Notes: generated from the sequence alone by a model not told the origin. DNA of 64,000 bases from Babylonia areolata (GCF_041734735.1 NC_134878.1:51384881-51448880); one strand, 5' to 3'. Shown: positions 48,001 to 63,600, counted from the stretch's first letter. Translations and numbers: made by a program.

Positions 48001-50222
48001 GCATGGATTTATCTTGAATTTTTCTGAAGTCGATGGGTATGCTGGTAAAAAAAACCATGTCACACATTGTTAATCAACAGAAAATTCACTGTAACTTGTT
48101 AGCAAAGATATGAGTAGTGATTTTGCAGTGTGATATAAGATGCTAATTCTGCCTGTAGAAGAAAAGTATTATAGAGTTGGATGGAGGTAACATACATTAT
48201 AGATTTTAATGTTACTTTTTTAAATTTTTATTGGTGACATGTGAAGTTATGGATGTTCCTAAATGGTTGTTTTCTTTTGTCTGAAACAGTTTTTCATGTT
48301 ACATTTGAAGTAACCTTTGTGGATGTCTTCATAGAAACAGTTGAAATACTTTTGAATGCAATTTCAATCTTGAAATATTCAGTTTAAAGGTGGTTCTCAC
48401 AGTGTGAAAGTTGTGAACAGTGTGTGATGAAACATCATTGTTAAATGAAACTGCTTGGAGGCATCAAGTTCACATCAAAATGGTACTTAAAACTGAAAAA
48501 GATAAGACAAATAATTTTTTTAAATAGAAAAAAGTTTTCCAGTTTTCCCTTGTTCATCATGCATGTCCCAAAAATTGGCCATAAAATCTGTATTCGGTCG
48601 GTATACTCCATACCCCAGAAGGTGTGAAAGGATCATTAGAAAGTTCAAAAGCATGCTTACGAGGGGTGTTCATTAAAGATTTCCCCCGACTTAGTTCTGG
48701 GTATTGTAGGTTGAAACTGCACGTGTATAATGATACCCGTCACTATAGTTCACTTGGTAATATATATCTTTGAACTCTTGACAGTTTCTCTTTTACAAGT
48801 GCTATAGTGGAGTAAGGTGTAATAATGGATTCAGTTGAATGCAGAGCGATTATCAGGTTTCTTTACTTTAGAGGCTGCACACCAAGATAGACGTTCAGTG
48901 AGATGAAAGAGACTTATATGATGTAGTCAAGCACTGGCGTAGACAGTTCAAGTGTGGATGGACATTGTTGGAAACATCTCCCATTCCCAGGAGACAACAG
49001 TCTGCCATTGATGAAGACAACATCTGGCAAGTGGAGGCCACCATTTTGGAGGATCGCCGCATAACTGCTCGCCAACTAGCCCAAGATGTCAAGATCAGTG
49101 TGGAGTCTGTGGGAAAAAAAATCATCAATGACCATTTGCACATGCGGAAGTTGTCTGCATGATGATTCCCTGGTTGCTTGCACCTTTCCAGAAGCAGGAA
49201 TGAGTCACGTGGCCATGTACCAAAAAAAAAAAGAAAGCAGGACTTCAACAGACTAATCACGTAGGATGAAACATAGGTCCATCACTATGATCCAGAGACT
49301 ACAGCCTGGTTGAAGCAATGGAAGATTTTGACTCGCCTCCTCCGAAGAAGGCACTTGTCCAGTCCTCAGCAGGCAAGTTCATGCTCACAGTCTTTTGGGA
49401 CCAGCGCAGAGTAGTGATGATGGATTTCCAAGCAATGGGTACCACACTTACTGGGACATACTACGCTTCATTGCTGCAGAAATTGCAGGAGACCATCAAA
49501 ACAGTGAGGTGTGGCATGTTGACCAAAGGTGTCTGCTTCCTGCAAGACAACGCCCTGGTTCACGACTCGCATATTGCCCAGACAGAAGCATGGTCCTGCA
49601 GCTATGAAACCCTTTCCTTTCTCACCCTCCTTATTCTCTGAACCTCACACCATCTGACTTCCACCTTTTTCCAACCATGAAGTCGTTTTGAAAGACAAGC
49701 ACTTCCCAGATGATTAAATGCTTATTTCCAAGGTCAAGTCATGGCTTCTGGCGTAACCTGCAGACTTCTACAGGCAAGGTCTTCACAGCTGCATAAAGCA
49801 ATGGGAGAAGTGTGTCACCCTTGGTGGTTCCTGTGTAGAGAAAGACAAAAAAGTGTGTGAAGTTTAGTTCCTCTCAGTCCATGGGAAGTGGGACAGGGGA
49901 AATCTTTATGAACATCCCTCACAGACCACGCTTATAACTCACTTTGTACTGCACACTTGCTTGAAAGTTTTGCAGCTTGAAATATTTCTCTTTCGGTTTT
50001 TCTCTTTTTTTTTTCTTTGCTGTTTTTTGTGGCTTGTTCTGTTCTTGTTTTTTTTTTGTGTGTTACCAATAGATGACTGATGAATTTCAGGATTGTGGAC
50101 AACCTGCCATGTGCCACCAAGTTTGAGATGGAGAACAAAGATCCACAAGTTGAACAAGGCTACAAGTTGGGCTTTGTCTCTGGCAATGATGTGAGGCATT
50201 ACAAGCGTGTGTGTGTGTGTGT

Positions 50223-50255
<33 letters not shown>

Positions 50256-53200
50256 CGTACTTTTTGGTTGTTTGGCTTTATGGGTTTTCTGTGTAATATT
50301 TTGGTGTTTAGCTTTTTAGTCTTTACATTTTTGTGTGTGAGTGTATGAACGTATGCACTAGTTTCTAACTTACTTTCCGAGTGTCTGACCTAGTTGTCAC
50401 AGTCATCATTAAGAAAGTGAGTCATATCCATATTTCTTAACCTGTGGTGTAGTGATCTGAGACAGTGACAGCACGGGACATCGATTTGGTTACAGGCTTT
50501 AATGGAAAAAGGAACCGTTGCCTTATTAAAGCACATTTGATCGACACAATGAGGGATTTTGTTTGTTTTGTTTGATTTTTTTAAAAATGTGTACACACTA
50601 TACATGATTAAGCACCAGGAGAATATCTAAGCTTAGTATGCAAGAAAGGTTTTTATTATTCTGAAGACCTTTGGATGTTTTTTATTATTATTATTTTTTT
50701 TTTATACTAGGCCTAAAGTGGATGGTTTATTTTGTTGATTTGCACTCATTGCAGTATTTGTTGCATTATTTGCAGGTGTACTTGAATAACCATCTAAAGC
50801 TGATTCTCAGTTACCATACTGAAAACAAGTAAGTGGTTGCCCTGCTCTGCTCATTATCACCTTGCCTTGTTCAATAATGCATAAGTGAGTCACATGCTGA
50901 ACTAAAATCACTTTTTAGTGGTGCTGGGAGGGTGAGAAGGGCGGTATTCATTGTTTGTCGTGACATTCACTTATTAAATTATGTACATGTTACTGACAAT
51001 CTTTAGTGTTGTGACATTCATTTGTGGTCTGAATACATTCTTTACATATGTCTAACGATCTTAAGAATTGGTGAAATTAGTTGAAATTGAATATTCTGCA
51101 TGGAGCATAAGGTACAGATATATCATTGTGTTTTTTTCTGTTCTTGTTTCTTGTTGAGAAGTTTGATCTGAAGTTTTTATTTTTGATTTATGCTTTGTTA
51201 CAGTTTTTTCTGTTATATTGTGTTTCAGCTGGTTATTATTATTGTAAAGTTGCCTGCCTGGAAATGATCAAGTTTTCAGTGGAAAATTTAGTACAGGAAC
51301 AAGATATTAAAAGTTGGGCGTGTGAATATGCTATAATTTTCTTGCAGTATGGCAGTCATTTTTCCCTTGATCTGGACCCCTTCACTTGTGATAACATCTT
51401 ATTGATGGAAAAAATTAATCACAGAACAAGTGGACATATCTGGCACATTGAATAGCATGACCTGAAAAAAAAAAAGAAAAAAAAAACTAAAAAGAAAAAC
51501 ATGGTATAATATTGTTGGTGTTTGGAAACAAGTTGAAAAATTATCAGAAGTCACCACATGGAAATACCCATAAACAAAAGCTTCTTTATACTCTGGCTTA
51601 TCAGTCAATTACAAGCCTATAGTTGATTTCTTTGTGTGTATATAAGAAGAGTCTCTTGTGACCAGTGAGCTTGTAATGCCAAAAACAAAGAACTTAGATC
51701 CTATAATTCAGTGTTGAAACTGAAGGTGAGCAGTCATCGAACATTATTGTTTAGGTTCCAATAATGCAGGCATTATTGAGGCAGATGCTAATGATAAAGC
51801 ACATGACACTCTTCAGTCTATGGCAGAACTGGAAAATTGTCCTGCAACCTTCACCTTAAATATCAAAAGATGATTGTCCAGTTTTCTTACTGGACTCTGT
51901 GTCAAGTTTTCTTATTGGACTCCAGGAGTTCAGATTTTTCTTGACCTCTCACTGGATTATGACAATGAACCTGTTCTTTTTCTTTTATGTAGTTTGAATT
52001 GTTACCATGTTAAGAGTTTATTGCTTTAATTCAGCCTTGATTTGCAAATATGAAACTACTTTCAAGTTTCATGAGAGAAGTTATAATGCATGTGTACCTT
52101 ATTTTGTTTTTCTTCCTTTGCATGGAGTGGGTTCTGATGAAAGTCTCAAAAGAGGTACATTATTTGATTTTCTTATGTGGGAGTGGAGGCTGGGGAGGAA
52201 AAATGTTCATGTTTTGAAGGGTTGCTTGATGGCTTGTGTTTAATAAACTTTTTTTTTTCAATTTTCAGCCAAGATCACCGTGTAGTAGGGTTTGAAGTGG
52301 AACCATACAGGTTAGTAGAGACATATCACTTCTCAATTTATATTAGAAATAATTTGTTAATGTTTCAAAGTCTGTAACTTTGAATCGCAACATGTTTAAT
52401 TCCATAAAAATGAAATAAAGGGTTTGTGCTTCAGGCTTTGTGACTGAAAGTGTTCATTGAGAGTGAAGCAAGAAGGGTGAAGATTCTTTACTGCCACCTC
52501 ATGTCTAAATAAAATAGAACATGTGAATGGCTGATTTCACACAGTCCACAAGTGTACTGAAAACTGGATATCCCTGCAGCAGCATGGAATCTGTATTAGT
52601 GTTACTCCAGAAAAGAGGAAAGGGGTAGCATTGTAAGTCAAACAAAATCCAGTTACATTGAAAATTCCTGAATCTGTTTGTCAGATGACAAGTGTGCAAA
52701 AAAGAAGATATTCTGGTTGCCACACGAATTTGGGTGACACATGTAGATATCAATACACCAGCTTATGTTATGGAATTGATAAGTTAATGTGAATTCTGAC
52801 CACAATATTAAACAGTGCAGGATGGATGAGATAGAACTGGATTTGATTTTTCCTTCAGTAAGTAACTGTTATATTTCATTGACCTTGTATCTTGTCTGCC
52901 TAATATTTTGTGCACACTTCAGATCTCAACAGACATGCGTATATGTAATGAAGCCAGTTGTTTGCACACTTCTTGTGCTTTGTCAACAGTGTTGGTATGG
53001 AGCAGCTGGACAAGGACACAAAAGGACAGTGCTCACTGAAGTCTGCAGATAAAAAACCACTGCCACAGAAACTGAACGAGAAAGGTGAGAGATGAGTATC
53101 AATGTAAGCATAATCATTTGTATCAAAGTACCTACCCTCTTTTGCCGGTTTTTGTCATTGAACATTGATTGTTTGAGAAATATTCACTGTGCAGTGTGGC

Positions 53201-56200
53201 GCCTGCTGATAGCTTCCATTGCTTAACTGCTCACTAGTGGCCCAGGCAGTGTGGAATGTTGGTTTTCCTTACTTTGGCACACGTCATGAATATAGATCAC
53301 TTGAAACTGTCCTGGAGCAGCTTATTGTTATGGTGCAGCTCTACTTCCTGTCTGCAGGTGTATTTGCTTTACTATTAAAGCAGATATTTTTCTACAGAAT
53401 ATTGCCAGGGACAACCCTTTTGTTGCCATGGGTTCTTCTTCATGTGGTAAATGCATGCTGCATATGTAACTTAATTTTATCATCTCATTCAGAATACTAG
53501 CACCCAGACCACTCACATTGTGTGGAGGGGGAAGTAAAAATCTTTTCCATGATGGACACAAAATACTTTCTAGTTGGGCATATTAATTATTATCATCGCT
53601 CCACCTTAGGCCACCATGTGGAAAACCTCCACTGAAGCTGAGTACAGTACAGTGATTTCATAGTGTGTTCCACCAGCACATTTGACCCACTGACCAGCTG
53701 TGGTACTGGGATAAATATCTCAGCATTGTCAATGCAACCAGGTTAAGAGTTGACCGTGGCAGAGTGGTTGACAGAGTGAGTGTTTTCAATGAGAGAAAGT
53801 CTAACAGCAAAGTGCTGCTGTTCATGTGGTGTGGGAAGCATAGATCATAGTTGCAGTGGACATCTCTAAACTCCTGGAAAATTTAGTAATCATTGATACT
53901 TCTTGTGTTATGGTACAGGAGAGACAGAGGTGATGTTTTCTTACGAAGTGGAGTGGCGGCCATCCACTGTGCGCTGGGCCTCCCGCTGGGATATCTACCT
54001 GGCCATGACTGATGTGCAGATCCACTGGTTCTCCATCATCAACTCGGTCGTCGTTGTCTTCTTCCTTTCAGGTCAGTTGGCACAATTTGCTGAATTTTTC
54101 TTAGTCAGTACGGCAGAAACCTGGTTTATTGTTTGTTTTTGGTTGTCGTTTTTTTGTTTTTGATGGATTTTTTTTGTTTTGTCTTTTTTGTTTTGTTTTA
54201 TCCTGTTTCGGGAGTTGATATCATTAAAGTCTTTGGAAAGTACAGAACAGATTTTTTTTTAAAGAAAAGCTAATATGTTTCATGGGGAAATGTTTTAATT
54301 GAAAAGAACTATGCATGTCCAGCCCAAAATGTGTGTGAATGGTGAAGATTTATGATGTTCAGTCTTGTCTGACTGACCATCAGAACAGCAGAGGAGGCAG
54401 CTGCTGTCCAGACTGTCTGGGCTAGTACTTGATTGTAGTAGAGAGTGTCTTGTTTAAGTTACATCCCCACTCTCTCTGCCATGAGGGTTTTAGGACAGGC
54501 ATTGGGATAGTTCCCAAAGGCCAAATAGCGGCTATGGCTGCAGTACAAAGAGCTGCTGCAGTTTTGCCCCCAAGTTGGAGAGTCATAGTCCTTCACAAAA
54601 GACTAAGCTGTAATAATGCAAGGCAAAACTAGCACTGCAGTGTGTCTCTGTTCCTCTCTTTGTTGCAGGCATTCTGACCATGATCATGGTTCGCACCTTG
54701 AGACGTGACATTGCCCAGTACAACAAAGATGATGACCTGGTAAGGGCTTATTCATTCTTGTTGTGCTGATAATTCCGTGAGTTAGGTTTTTACTTCTCCT
54801 GTGAAGAGTAGAGGCAAACAGTCTTTGGTTGATAATAGAAGTTTGTAAGTTTGGATTTGTTAGCCTTTTTTTTGTGTCGGACTTTTTGTTTGTTTATTTG
54901 TTATGAAGGAGTGCATGGCTGAACTGTCTTTTCAGCTATTTTTGGCAGACGTTTTGTTTGTTCCAAAGGAGCAGATGGTTGGGTAAGGATAAAAAATTTT
55001 CCAAGGTAAATTTCAGTTTTAGTTTCAGTTTCTCAAGGAGGTATCACTGCATTCTAACAAATCTGTATACATACACCACATCTGCTTAGCAGATGCCTGA
55101 CAGCAGCATAAACCAACATGCTAGTCAAGCCTTAAGTGCATGCATATATATATGTGTGTACCTATCTGAGTAGATTTCTTCTGTATAATTTTGCCAGAGG
55201 ACAACACTTAGGTTGCCATATGTTCTTTTTCTGCACATCAAGTGCATGCTGCACATAGGACCTCGGTCTGTTGTCTCATCCAAATGACTAGAAACTCAGT
55301 TTGATTTTCCAATCAAACGTGGGAGTAAGGGCGAGAGTGGGATTTGAACCCAGACCCTTGCAGACACTGTATTGGCAGGTAAACATTAACCATTCAACCA
55401 CCTTCCTCCCTACACAGTTTGCAGTTTGAATTGAAAAGGAGCATATTTCTCAGAGATCATGTTATCCTGACTTCTGTTTTCAAATGAAAAGGGTTTTAGA
55501 GAATAATTATCAGCTGATAGTTACTGGTGTACAGTCTAATGTTGAGATAATCTATATCTAGTTACTTATATTTTGTTTCAGATTACCTCTGATGTAGCAA
55601 AATTTGCATTTGTTTGCAAAATTCCATTCCAAAGTGATATAAAATGGGTTTACGGTTGCAAGATGTTTATTTTTATCCTGATAGAGAGCAGGAAACATTT
55701 CTATTGTAATAAGAGGATAGTTTTGCAGCATAAGTGGTTATGAATACTGTATCTGTAAGTTTTTTTTTATTAAACAGGAGGCTATTAATTACTGAGGAAA
55801 TATTGTTCAGCATTTGAGCAACTGACATAGTTCACAGTTCATGGTGTGGTCTTGTCCTATTTTCAGTATCTCTTTGCAGCAGTCATCAGTTTGCAGAAAA
55901 AAAAGAAGTGTCCAACTCTGGTAATCATGATAAACAGGAGAAGACTATGCAATTTAACTGCAGCAAAAAAAAAAAAAGAAAAAGTAAAAAAAAGAGTGCT
56001 TGTATATGGCATTATTGGGTGGCTCTAAACAGATTTGGTCTGTATTAGTGAGATTTTATGGGAATTTATTACTACCATTATGATTATTATTATGAGTGCA
56101 GGATGAGACAGTGGAAGAGACCGGGTGGAAACTGGTGCATGGGGATGTGTTCCGCCCTCCTCGCCACGCTCGGCTGTTGACGGCTCTGGTGGGGGCTGGC

Positions 56201-57595
56201 ATCCAGGTCTTCTTCATGGCTTTCATCACCATCTGTGAGTCGGCATGGTTTTTTTTGTGTGTATGTGTTTTGTGTGCAAGTGACTGATGTTTTATGGAAG
56301 TATGCGTATTTTGTGTATCGCATTTATGAGATCTGTAAGCCACTTGCATTGGTTACACACTACATGATAAAAAGTGTTTTTTAAAAATTGTGTTGGTATC
56401 AGTGTCTGGTCTGTAAAAAGTTGTTACGTGATATGAAGTGTATGACAGGCTGATGAAAGAAAAGACACTCTTGAACAAAAACCATGGCTTTTTTGTCACT
56501 CTCTTTCTCTCTGTCACTCTCACTGTCTCTCTCTTACACTCACACACTCTCTCTCTCTCACTCACTCAAACTCAGAGAAACCTGATTCAGTGAATAACAC
56601 AAGGCAAGCTGTCCCAGGCTTTTCAGAGTCTCCAGAGTCTGAGGAAAATGAACATTCAGACATCACCCACCTCCATTTAAGCAACAAAGAGCAACAGGAT
56701 TCCAGCACCAGTCTCTCAGTTTGCTTGTTTGCTCCAGATTAAAAAAAAATTTTTGAACAGTATTTTCAGTGGATTTATCTGGTTGCTGTTGCAGTGTATG
56801 TGCTTGGTCAGACTGTGTGAAGAAGATACATGGAAATTCAAAAGCGTGGGTAGTCTTCTGCTATTTCTCATGGTTTGGGACCATATTTTGGAAAGTCAGT
56901 TACCTGTTTGAATTGCATGCATTTTGCATTCGTCCAAAAAGAAGCCACACTGAGTCTTGAGGAAAATGTCACAGTTTGTAGACCATTTGTTATTGAAAAT
57001 TTTCTGTTTATTTAAATGTTTAAAGGAGGCGTAGAGAAACAGAAGAGAAATGGAGAGTTGTTAGCTGGGAGAATATGGAAGATGGTTACTTTTTTTTTTT
57101 TTTTTTTTTCCTGCTCCTCTCACTTTCTGTCCACTCATTGTTTTTTGTTTTCCTTTCTCCTTGTTCATGCTTGGTGTGAACAGCGTGTAAAAGTAATGAT
57201 CTAGTGAAGCATGCATTGTTATTGATGGTGCGTATGTTGTGTTTCAGTCTTTGCCATGCTGGGCATGTTGTCGCCTGCCTCCCGTGGTGCTCTGATGACA
57301 GCCAGCATCTTCCTCTTCATGTTCATGGGGTCAGTGGCCTGTCGCCTTGCCTTTTACTTCATCACTATGTTCATCTTGACTTACAATGCCATTCAGTCCA
57401 ACATTTCTTAGCAAAGAGTTTTTTTTATAAAGAGATGATTGTCACAAGATCGCAAATCTTCAACACCCAGTGACAAAGTTGGTCTTCTCACTTGACATGC
57501 TGACTCTTCCCAGATAGTGAGAAGTTGATGAAAGGATAATTATTTTATAATTTTGATACTCCCCAAAGTTAAACCATACACAAGACAAGCACACA

Positions 57596-57632
<37 letters not shown>

Positions 57633-60600
57633 CACACAAAAGAAATAAATCAAAAATATGTTCTTCTCACACACACAAGTCACTCAAACTAGCCCCCCAC
57701 TACCCCTCCAAAAAAACAGAAAGAAATAAAGTATATGATTGTTAACTGTTTCTTCATTGCCCCTATTGTCTTGAAGTTTGCAGTCACACACGGTGACACC
57801 ACTTAACTGTGCAGTTGCAGTTGCTGCACAGGTTCTGACTCCTCACGCCTTAAAAAGCACAGTAAAAAGAGGGCGCTAGTCAGGGAGGCAAAGGGGAGGT
57901 TACCTACTTCTGAGAGGTTATCGGCCATAGCTACTTTAGTTTTCTCCGCATAGGCGGATAGTAGTTTGCACAGGACAGGAATGTCAGACCTCTGCCAGAG
58001 TCTGCACTAGTGGGTCACGGTAAGTATGTTATTTAAACGTAATTTTAGGAAGAAAATTTCCTGTCTGTCTCAGCTGTCTGTTGACTGGCCCTATTGGCGG
58101 AAGAAGGTGGAGCAGGGCAGGGGAGGTAGACAGTGGTGAACACCCTTTTAGTGGAAGAAGCAGGTTGAGGCAACCCAGATGTAGGAGAGTAGAGGAAAGG
58201 GAGTAGATGTCAAAGAAGATAAAGTTGCTGGTGGTGTAGAAGATACTGATGAATCTGTGGACAACAGGGACACAGGGGCCTTTGCCAAACACTACTGGCC
58301 GCACTCATACTCTTCCCATTCAAGGGCTCAGATGGTTAAACACTTAACTGCAACAACTGGCCAGTCTTTGTAATCCACAGATCAGTGTTACATCTACCAC
58401 ACAAGAGCTGAAACTGACAGCACTGTTCTCAGCTCATCAGCTACCACACAGTATTAACCTGCTCATGAAAATTATATCCCGTGCACACAATGCACAACTA
58501 GTACTTAAATAGATCTGCACATGTCGGGCACATTGGAAATTAACTAACTGTAAAAAAATAACACCCATTATTTCACAGTGAGTACACATTGCAAAGTACA
58601 TCCCCTGACAGCAAGGAATAATCATTTTATCTTAAAATACATACACTGACAGTGACATACACAGGAAACAAACATAGCATTTCAGCACTGCGTCCACTGA
58701 CTTAGTCACAAATCAGTGAGTCACAATCGCCTATTGGAATAGTTTCAAGTGTTAAACCTACCAGGCTTTTCTGTGAAGGTATTCTCTGCAGAATAGTGAA
58801 CTTTACCCAGTCTTCACACAGGACAGGTCACAGGAGGTGAGGAGGTTTACTCAGAGACAGTAGACCCCTAAATAGGGTTAGGTGCACACAGAGCAACCTA
58901 ATTCTCATTGGCAGTCAACGCTGCCTCCTGTAGATCTATAACTCAGCAAACTGACAGCAAACCACCTGCATATCAGTTTAACACTGCTAATTTTCTGTTC
59001 TTAACATCACATTAATTTCCTCTTTGGACCCCTGTCCTCAGCTCACACTCTAGCAGTTCAAACCTAGTTCTTCTTCCGTTTCCCACTCAAGTAACCATGC
59101 AAGATATGGCTTTTCACAGGCTGATTATGTTTGGCATCAGACAGCCATTTTCATGCGACTAACTTAGCTCGTCTCTCTAGATGTAGTGTTTCAAATTATC
59201 ACAACAGTCACCTGCCATAGGCGAGCTGACACTCCAACCTTGCTCTGAACAGGGGTGTTAACCCTGACCTCCAAATCTTAGTCAACAATAGCTCCTATCT
59301 TTTCCCTCTACCAATAGAAGAAAAAAATAGCATCTCCCTGACCAGCCTTTGCCAGCCCAGGTCAACTGGTCAGTGGTCTTCACCCTTACACAAGAATTAG
59401 CTAATTTCAGCTCTAAAATACCTATGAATCAGCCTGAAACTCCCAAGCAAGAGGCGACCTAACTCTGATTAGCCTCTCAGACAACAGTTTGCCACCAGCA
59501 GAGCAGCAACACTGGCAAATCGAATGTGTTTGAACAAAACAACAAATCACTAGCAGACAACAATTTCCAGTTGTCAGTCTTGACAGTGACAGTGGTAATT
59601 TTGACATGCATTTATGCGATCCATTTTGGTTTGGAATTAGTTCATAACACTACTTTTAATACTGTTTGCTGTATTCCATTGTTCCAAAATGATGAATGTA
59701 TTTTGACTACCTCAATTCTTCTTCATGCAGTGGATGAGATTTAACTGTTTTCACTCAGGTTTGTGTTAACAAGTGACAGGTCATCTTAAATGTTTGATTT
59801 GAAACACTGCTCTCATTTCATTTGGCAGCCAGTGATACATTTAATTGCAGGGACTAATTGCACATTTCCAAATTGCATGGACGGACAGCACATTTAATGC
59901 TTTGAATTTGAAAATGACATCAGTGTACTTTGCTGGGGAAGTTTCTTGCTACCTGCCTGAGCAAGAATCTGTTGATAGAATTTTAAGTCATGAACAATAT
60001 ATAAAAAAAAAGAAAAAAAGAAAAGGCAAGTGTCCAGACTCTAGCTTTCTAAATGTTCCTTTCACTGTGACTGAACATTGTCAGGTGTGTTCATTGTGTG
60101 CAGGTTGTTTGCTGGCTACTATGCTGCGCGTCTGTACAAGACCATGAAGGGCACACTGTGGAAAAGAGCAGCATTCCAGGTAAAGAGCGGAGCCAGTCAG
60201 TCAACCAGTGATCTTTTTCTCAGCCTGAATTCCACACAGGCAAATCTTTTGTGACAGAAAAATAAACAATAATTCACAATTGCTGTGCACAGATGTCATT
60301 TTGCACAGTTTTTAATTGGTCCCTTGAGGTTGACAGCAGTGCACCAACTTTTGGTTCAGGCTGTGTCAGTGAAGCAGTCGGTCCCAGTTTGGGTTTGGAA
60401 AGGATGGAAATGGCAGTGTTAAAGGGAACTGATTGACCTTGGAGAGTGGATTTTAACCGACTGTGTCCTCCATCTGAGTTTTCTGGGTGTGCAGACAAGC
60501 ATCTGATGAGTCATCAGAAAGTGCCACCTTGCTTGCTGTGAACACCTGAAATATGTACCTGTTTAGTTTGTAACAGATTTGTAAATGCAGTGCTCTTTTA

Positions 60601-63600
60601 TATTTGTCCTTAGACTGCCACGGTGTATCCTAGCATTGTCTTCGGTGTCTGCTTCCTTCTCAACTTCTTCATCTGGGGAAAACATTCTTCAGGAGCTGTG
60701 AGTATTTTCTGGAGCATTTGCATTAAAATAGATATCACAACAGTTGTCGGATCATTTGTGTGTGTGTGGTTTAGTGATCATGGGAAGAGGAGCATTTCAC
60801 CTTCAACAGATTGTATATTTGTAGAAAACACTAAAATCTGGAATTTGTGTGTCCTAAAACATTAACTGAGTTGAGGGGCTAAATATACTGTTATTGTAGA
60901 TACAAAAGTATGCTGTTATTGTAGATATAAAGAAATCACAACTCACAATATTTGCCATATAAAAACACAGATATTTTTAAACATTGAATCAAATAAAAGG
61001 TAAGCTGTTGAGAATTGCACTCAGGGGGAAAAAAAGAGAAAGAAAACTCTGAAGCCAGTTGTTACCTCCTTTCAGTGAGTTTAGCTTGTCTGCACCCGTC
61101 AGGGGCCTGTTTTGAACTTCTCATGCTGTGTAAAACTAATCACTATATTTGCACAGTGTCAGTTCTAGTGTCTTTTGAAATCGTTGAATATGTGGTTGTC
61201 ACTGTGATCAGTGTACAAAGGTCACAGGTCCTGGTTGATGTATAGTTCCCCCACCTGCCTGTCCATTCATATTAATCATATTAACAGTGGACATTCAGAC
61301 ATTTAATGCACATGCACGCATGAATGCGCGTACATGCACACACACATACCGTAGTATAGTCCAAGTTTTTCTCTTTGTTGATTGCAGGTGCCCTTCACAA
61401 CAATGCTGGCATTGTTCTTCATGTGGTTTGGGATCTCTGTACCACTTGTGTTCCTCGGCTTTTACTTTGGCTTCAGAAAAACCGTAAGGCAGCCTGTTTT
61501 ATCATTATCATTTTTATCATTATCATTTTATCATCGTCTATTTGTCATTGTTGTTTTTTGGATTGGATGAGCAGCAGATTGATAAATTGTTCTAATTTTC
61601 TTCTTTCAGCAGTAGAAATTTGTCAGATTATGAAAACGTTTGCTCTTTCTCATCTCACTAAGGTCAATTTTACATAAATAAAGAAAATATGTTTTTTTCT
61701 CTGCTCTTTGTTGTCTCATTCATTCTGCTTGGTCACCAACTCGCGTATGCACACACTTGCACACACTTGCTCGCATGCATGCACACACACGCGCGCACAC
61801 ACACACACGCATGCACGCACACACACGCATGCACGCACACACATACACATGTGCACATACACTCACTCGCATACATATTTCACTTCCCTTCTGCCTCTTC
61901 TGCCCACCTACACAAATTAGTCCCATCACAGATTTTGTATTGATTTCATGCTGGTTTTCTGCAGATAGAGTAGCTGACTTCCAGAAAAGGAGCAGACGCT
62001 AACTGAGCTTTCATCTGTTTTCGCAGCCCTATGAACATCCTGTGATAAGAAGCAGATACTAACATATCTTGCCTCTATTTTTGCAGCCTTATGAACATCC
62101 TGTGAGGACCAACCAGATCCCCAGACAGGTCCCAGAGCAGACGTGGTACATGAACAACTTTCTGGGGTCAGTTGTGGACAAGAGACTGTTGTGTGTGTGT
62201 GTGTATGTGTGTGTGTGAAGTGATACCTGGTTTCTTTTGGCTTACATTTGTATTTTGTATTTATGTGTAGCTTGTACTTTGTGTAAAAGAACCCACAAGG
62301 AGAAGAATTGATCAAAGCTAATAGGTTGGAGGGGGGGGGGTGGGGGATGAAATGTGCCTTAGCTCTGTGGTCAGCACTTTTTGTAGTAAGTCAAGTGTGA
62401 CATGAAGTAATCTGTTGTGTCTAAAAAGAAAGAAGGTGCAATATGATACATTAAAATATGGTTCATGACTGACAACATAATGTCAGAGTGGTTTTAGAGC
62501 TGTACTTTCAATCTTGTGATCATGTTTGTGATCCTGGTATCAGCACTTGGTGGGTAAAAATTGGAGATTTTTCCTATTTCCCACATCAGTTTATTGGCAG
62601 ACCTGCTAGTGCTTTAATCCTCTTCATGTGTATACACATCAGAGTTTAGGTTTTATGTCAGTCATCAGTCATTGATGGGGTTTAGGTTTTGTGTCAGTTG
62701 TCATTCATTGACGCATACAATTTTTAAATGATAATCATTTGACTTTTTGATTTTTGATGAAGACGAACATAGAGGGGGAAAAAAATCAAAACTCGTACTG
62801 AGCTGCTTGTGCATATGTGAACGGTGGAGGAATACATTGCGAGTTTACTTCTTTTTTTTTTTTGCCACCACTCTCCTAGATTGAGGATGGCTGTGATACA
62901 TGTCAAACATTTCACCATAAAATATCATTATCTGAATTGTGGAGTATGCTGTCAAAAGGAGCTGCATAACATCAAGAAAGATTGTATGAGTGTTCAGAGC
63001 AGTTGCAATCTCTCCCATTATTTGCAAGCATTTGGAGAGTCTGAATCTGGGAGATTTCTTCAGTGTTTGTTTGCAACTTACACATTTACCTTGATGTTTG
63101 CAAGAGTTTGGCCCTTTTGAGTAAAATTGAGACTTGATCAAGATAAATATAAGTGAACTTTAACCATCATGTTTTTATTCTGTCATTTGAGCATCCATAC
63201 TGTGTTTTGGGGGTATGTTCATGTTTCTATAACCAATCTTACACATACTGACATAGATATCATTATCTTGAAAATGCATTAGATCTTGCTGTGTATACAC
63301 AAGATTGGAATTAAACATGTCCGCATATTATGCTGGTTTGATACTTTAGGAAATTTTAGAGACATTTTGCAACTGTGAAGGCTTGGATTCCCACAAAGCA
63401 GAGGAAAATACTTTCTTCAAATGATGGTATTAAAATAACACCAGTGTAAATTTCGCTGTGGATCTGATGTCTTTCAGTTGTACTGCTTTACTTAAGGTTT
63501 TGCATTTTCTTTTGTATTGATAGGATAATAATTTGAACATTTACTATCCAGTTTAGTCAGCATACATCAGTGTTTCAGAATTGCAGAATAAAGTTTAGTG

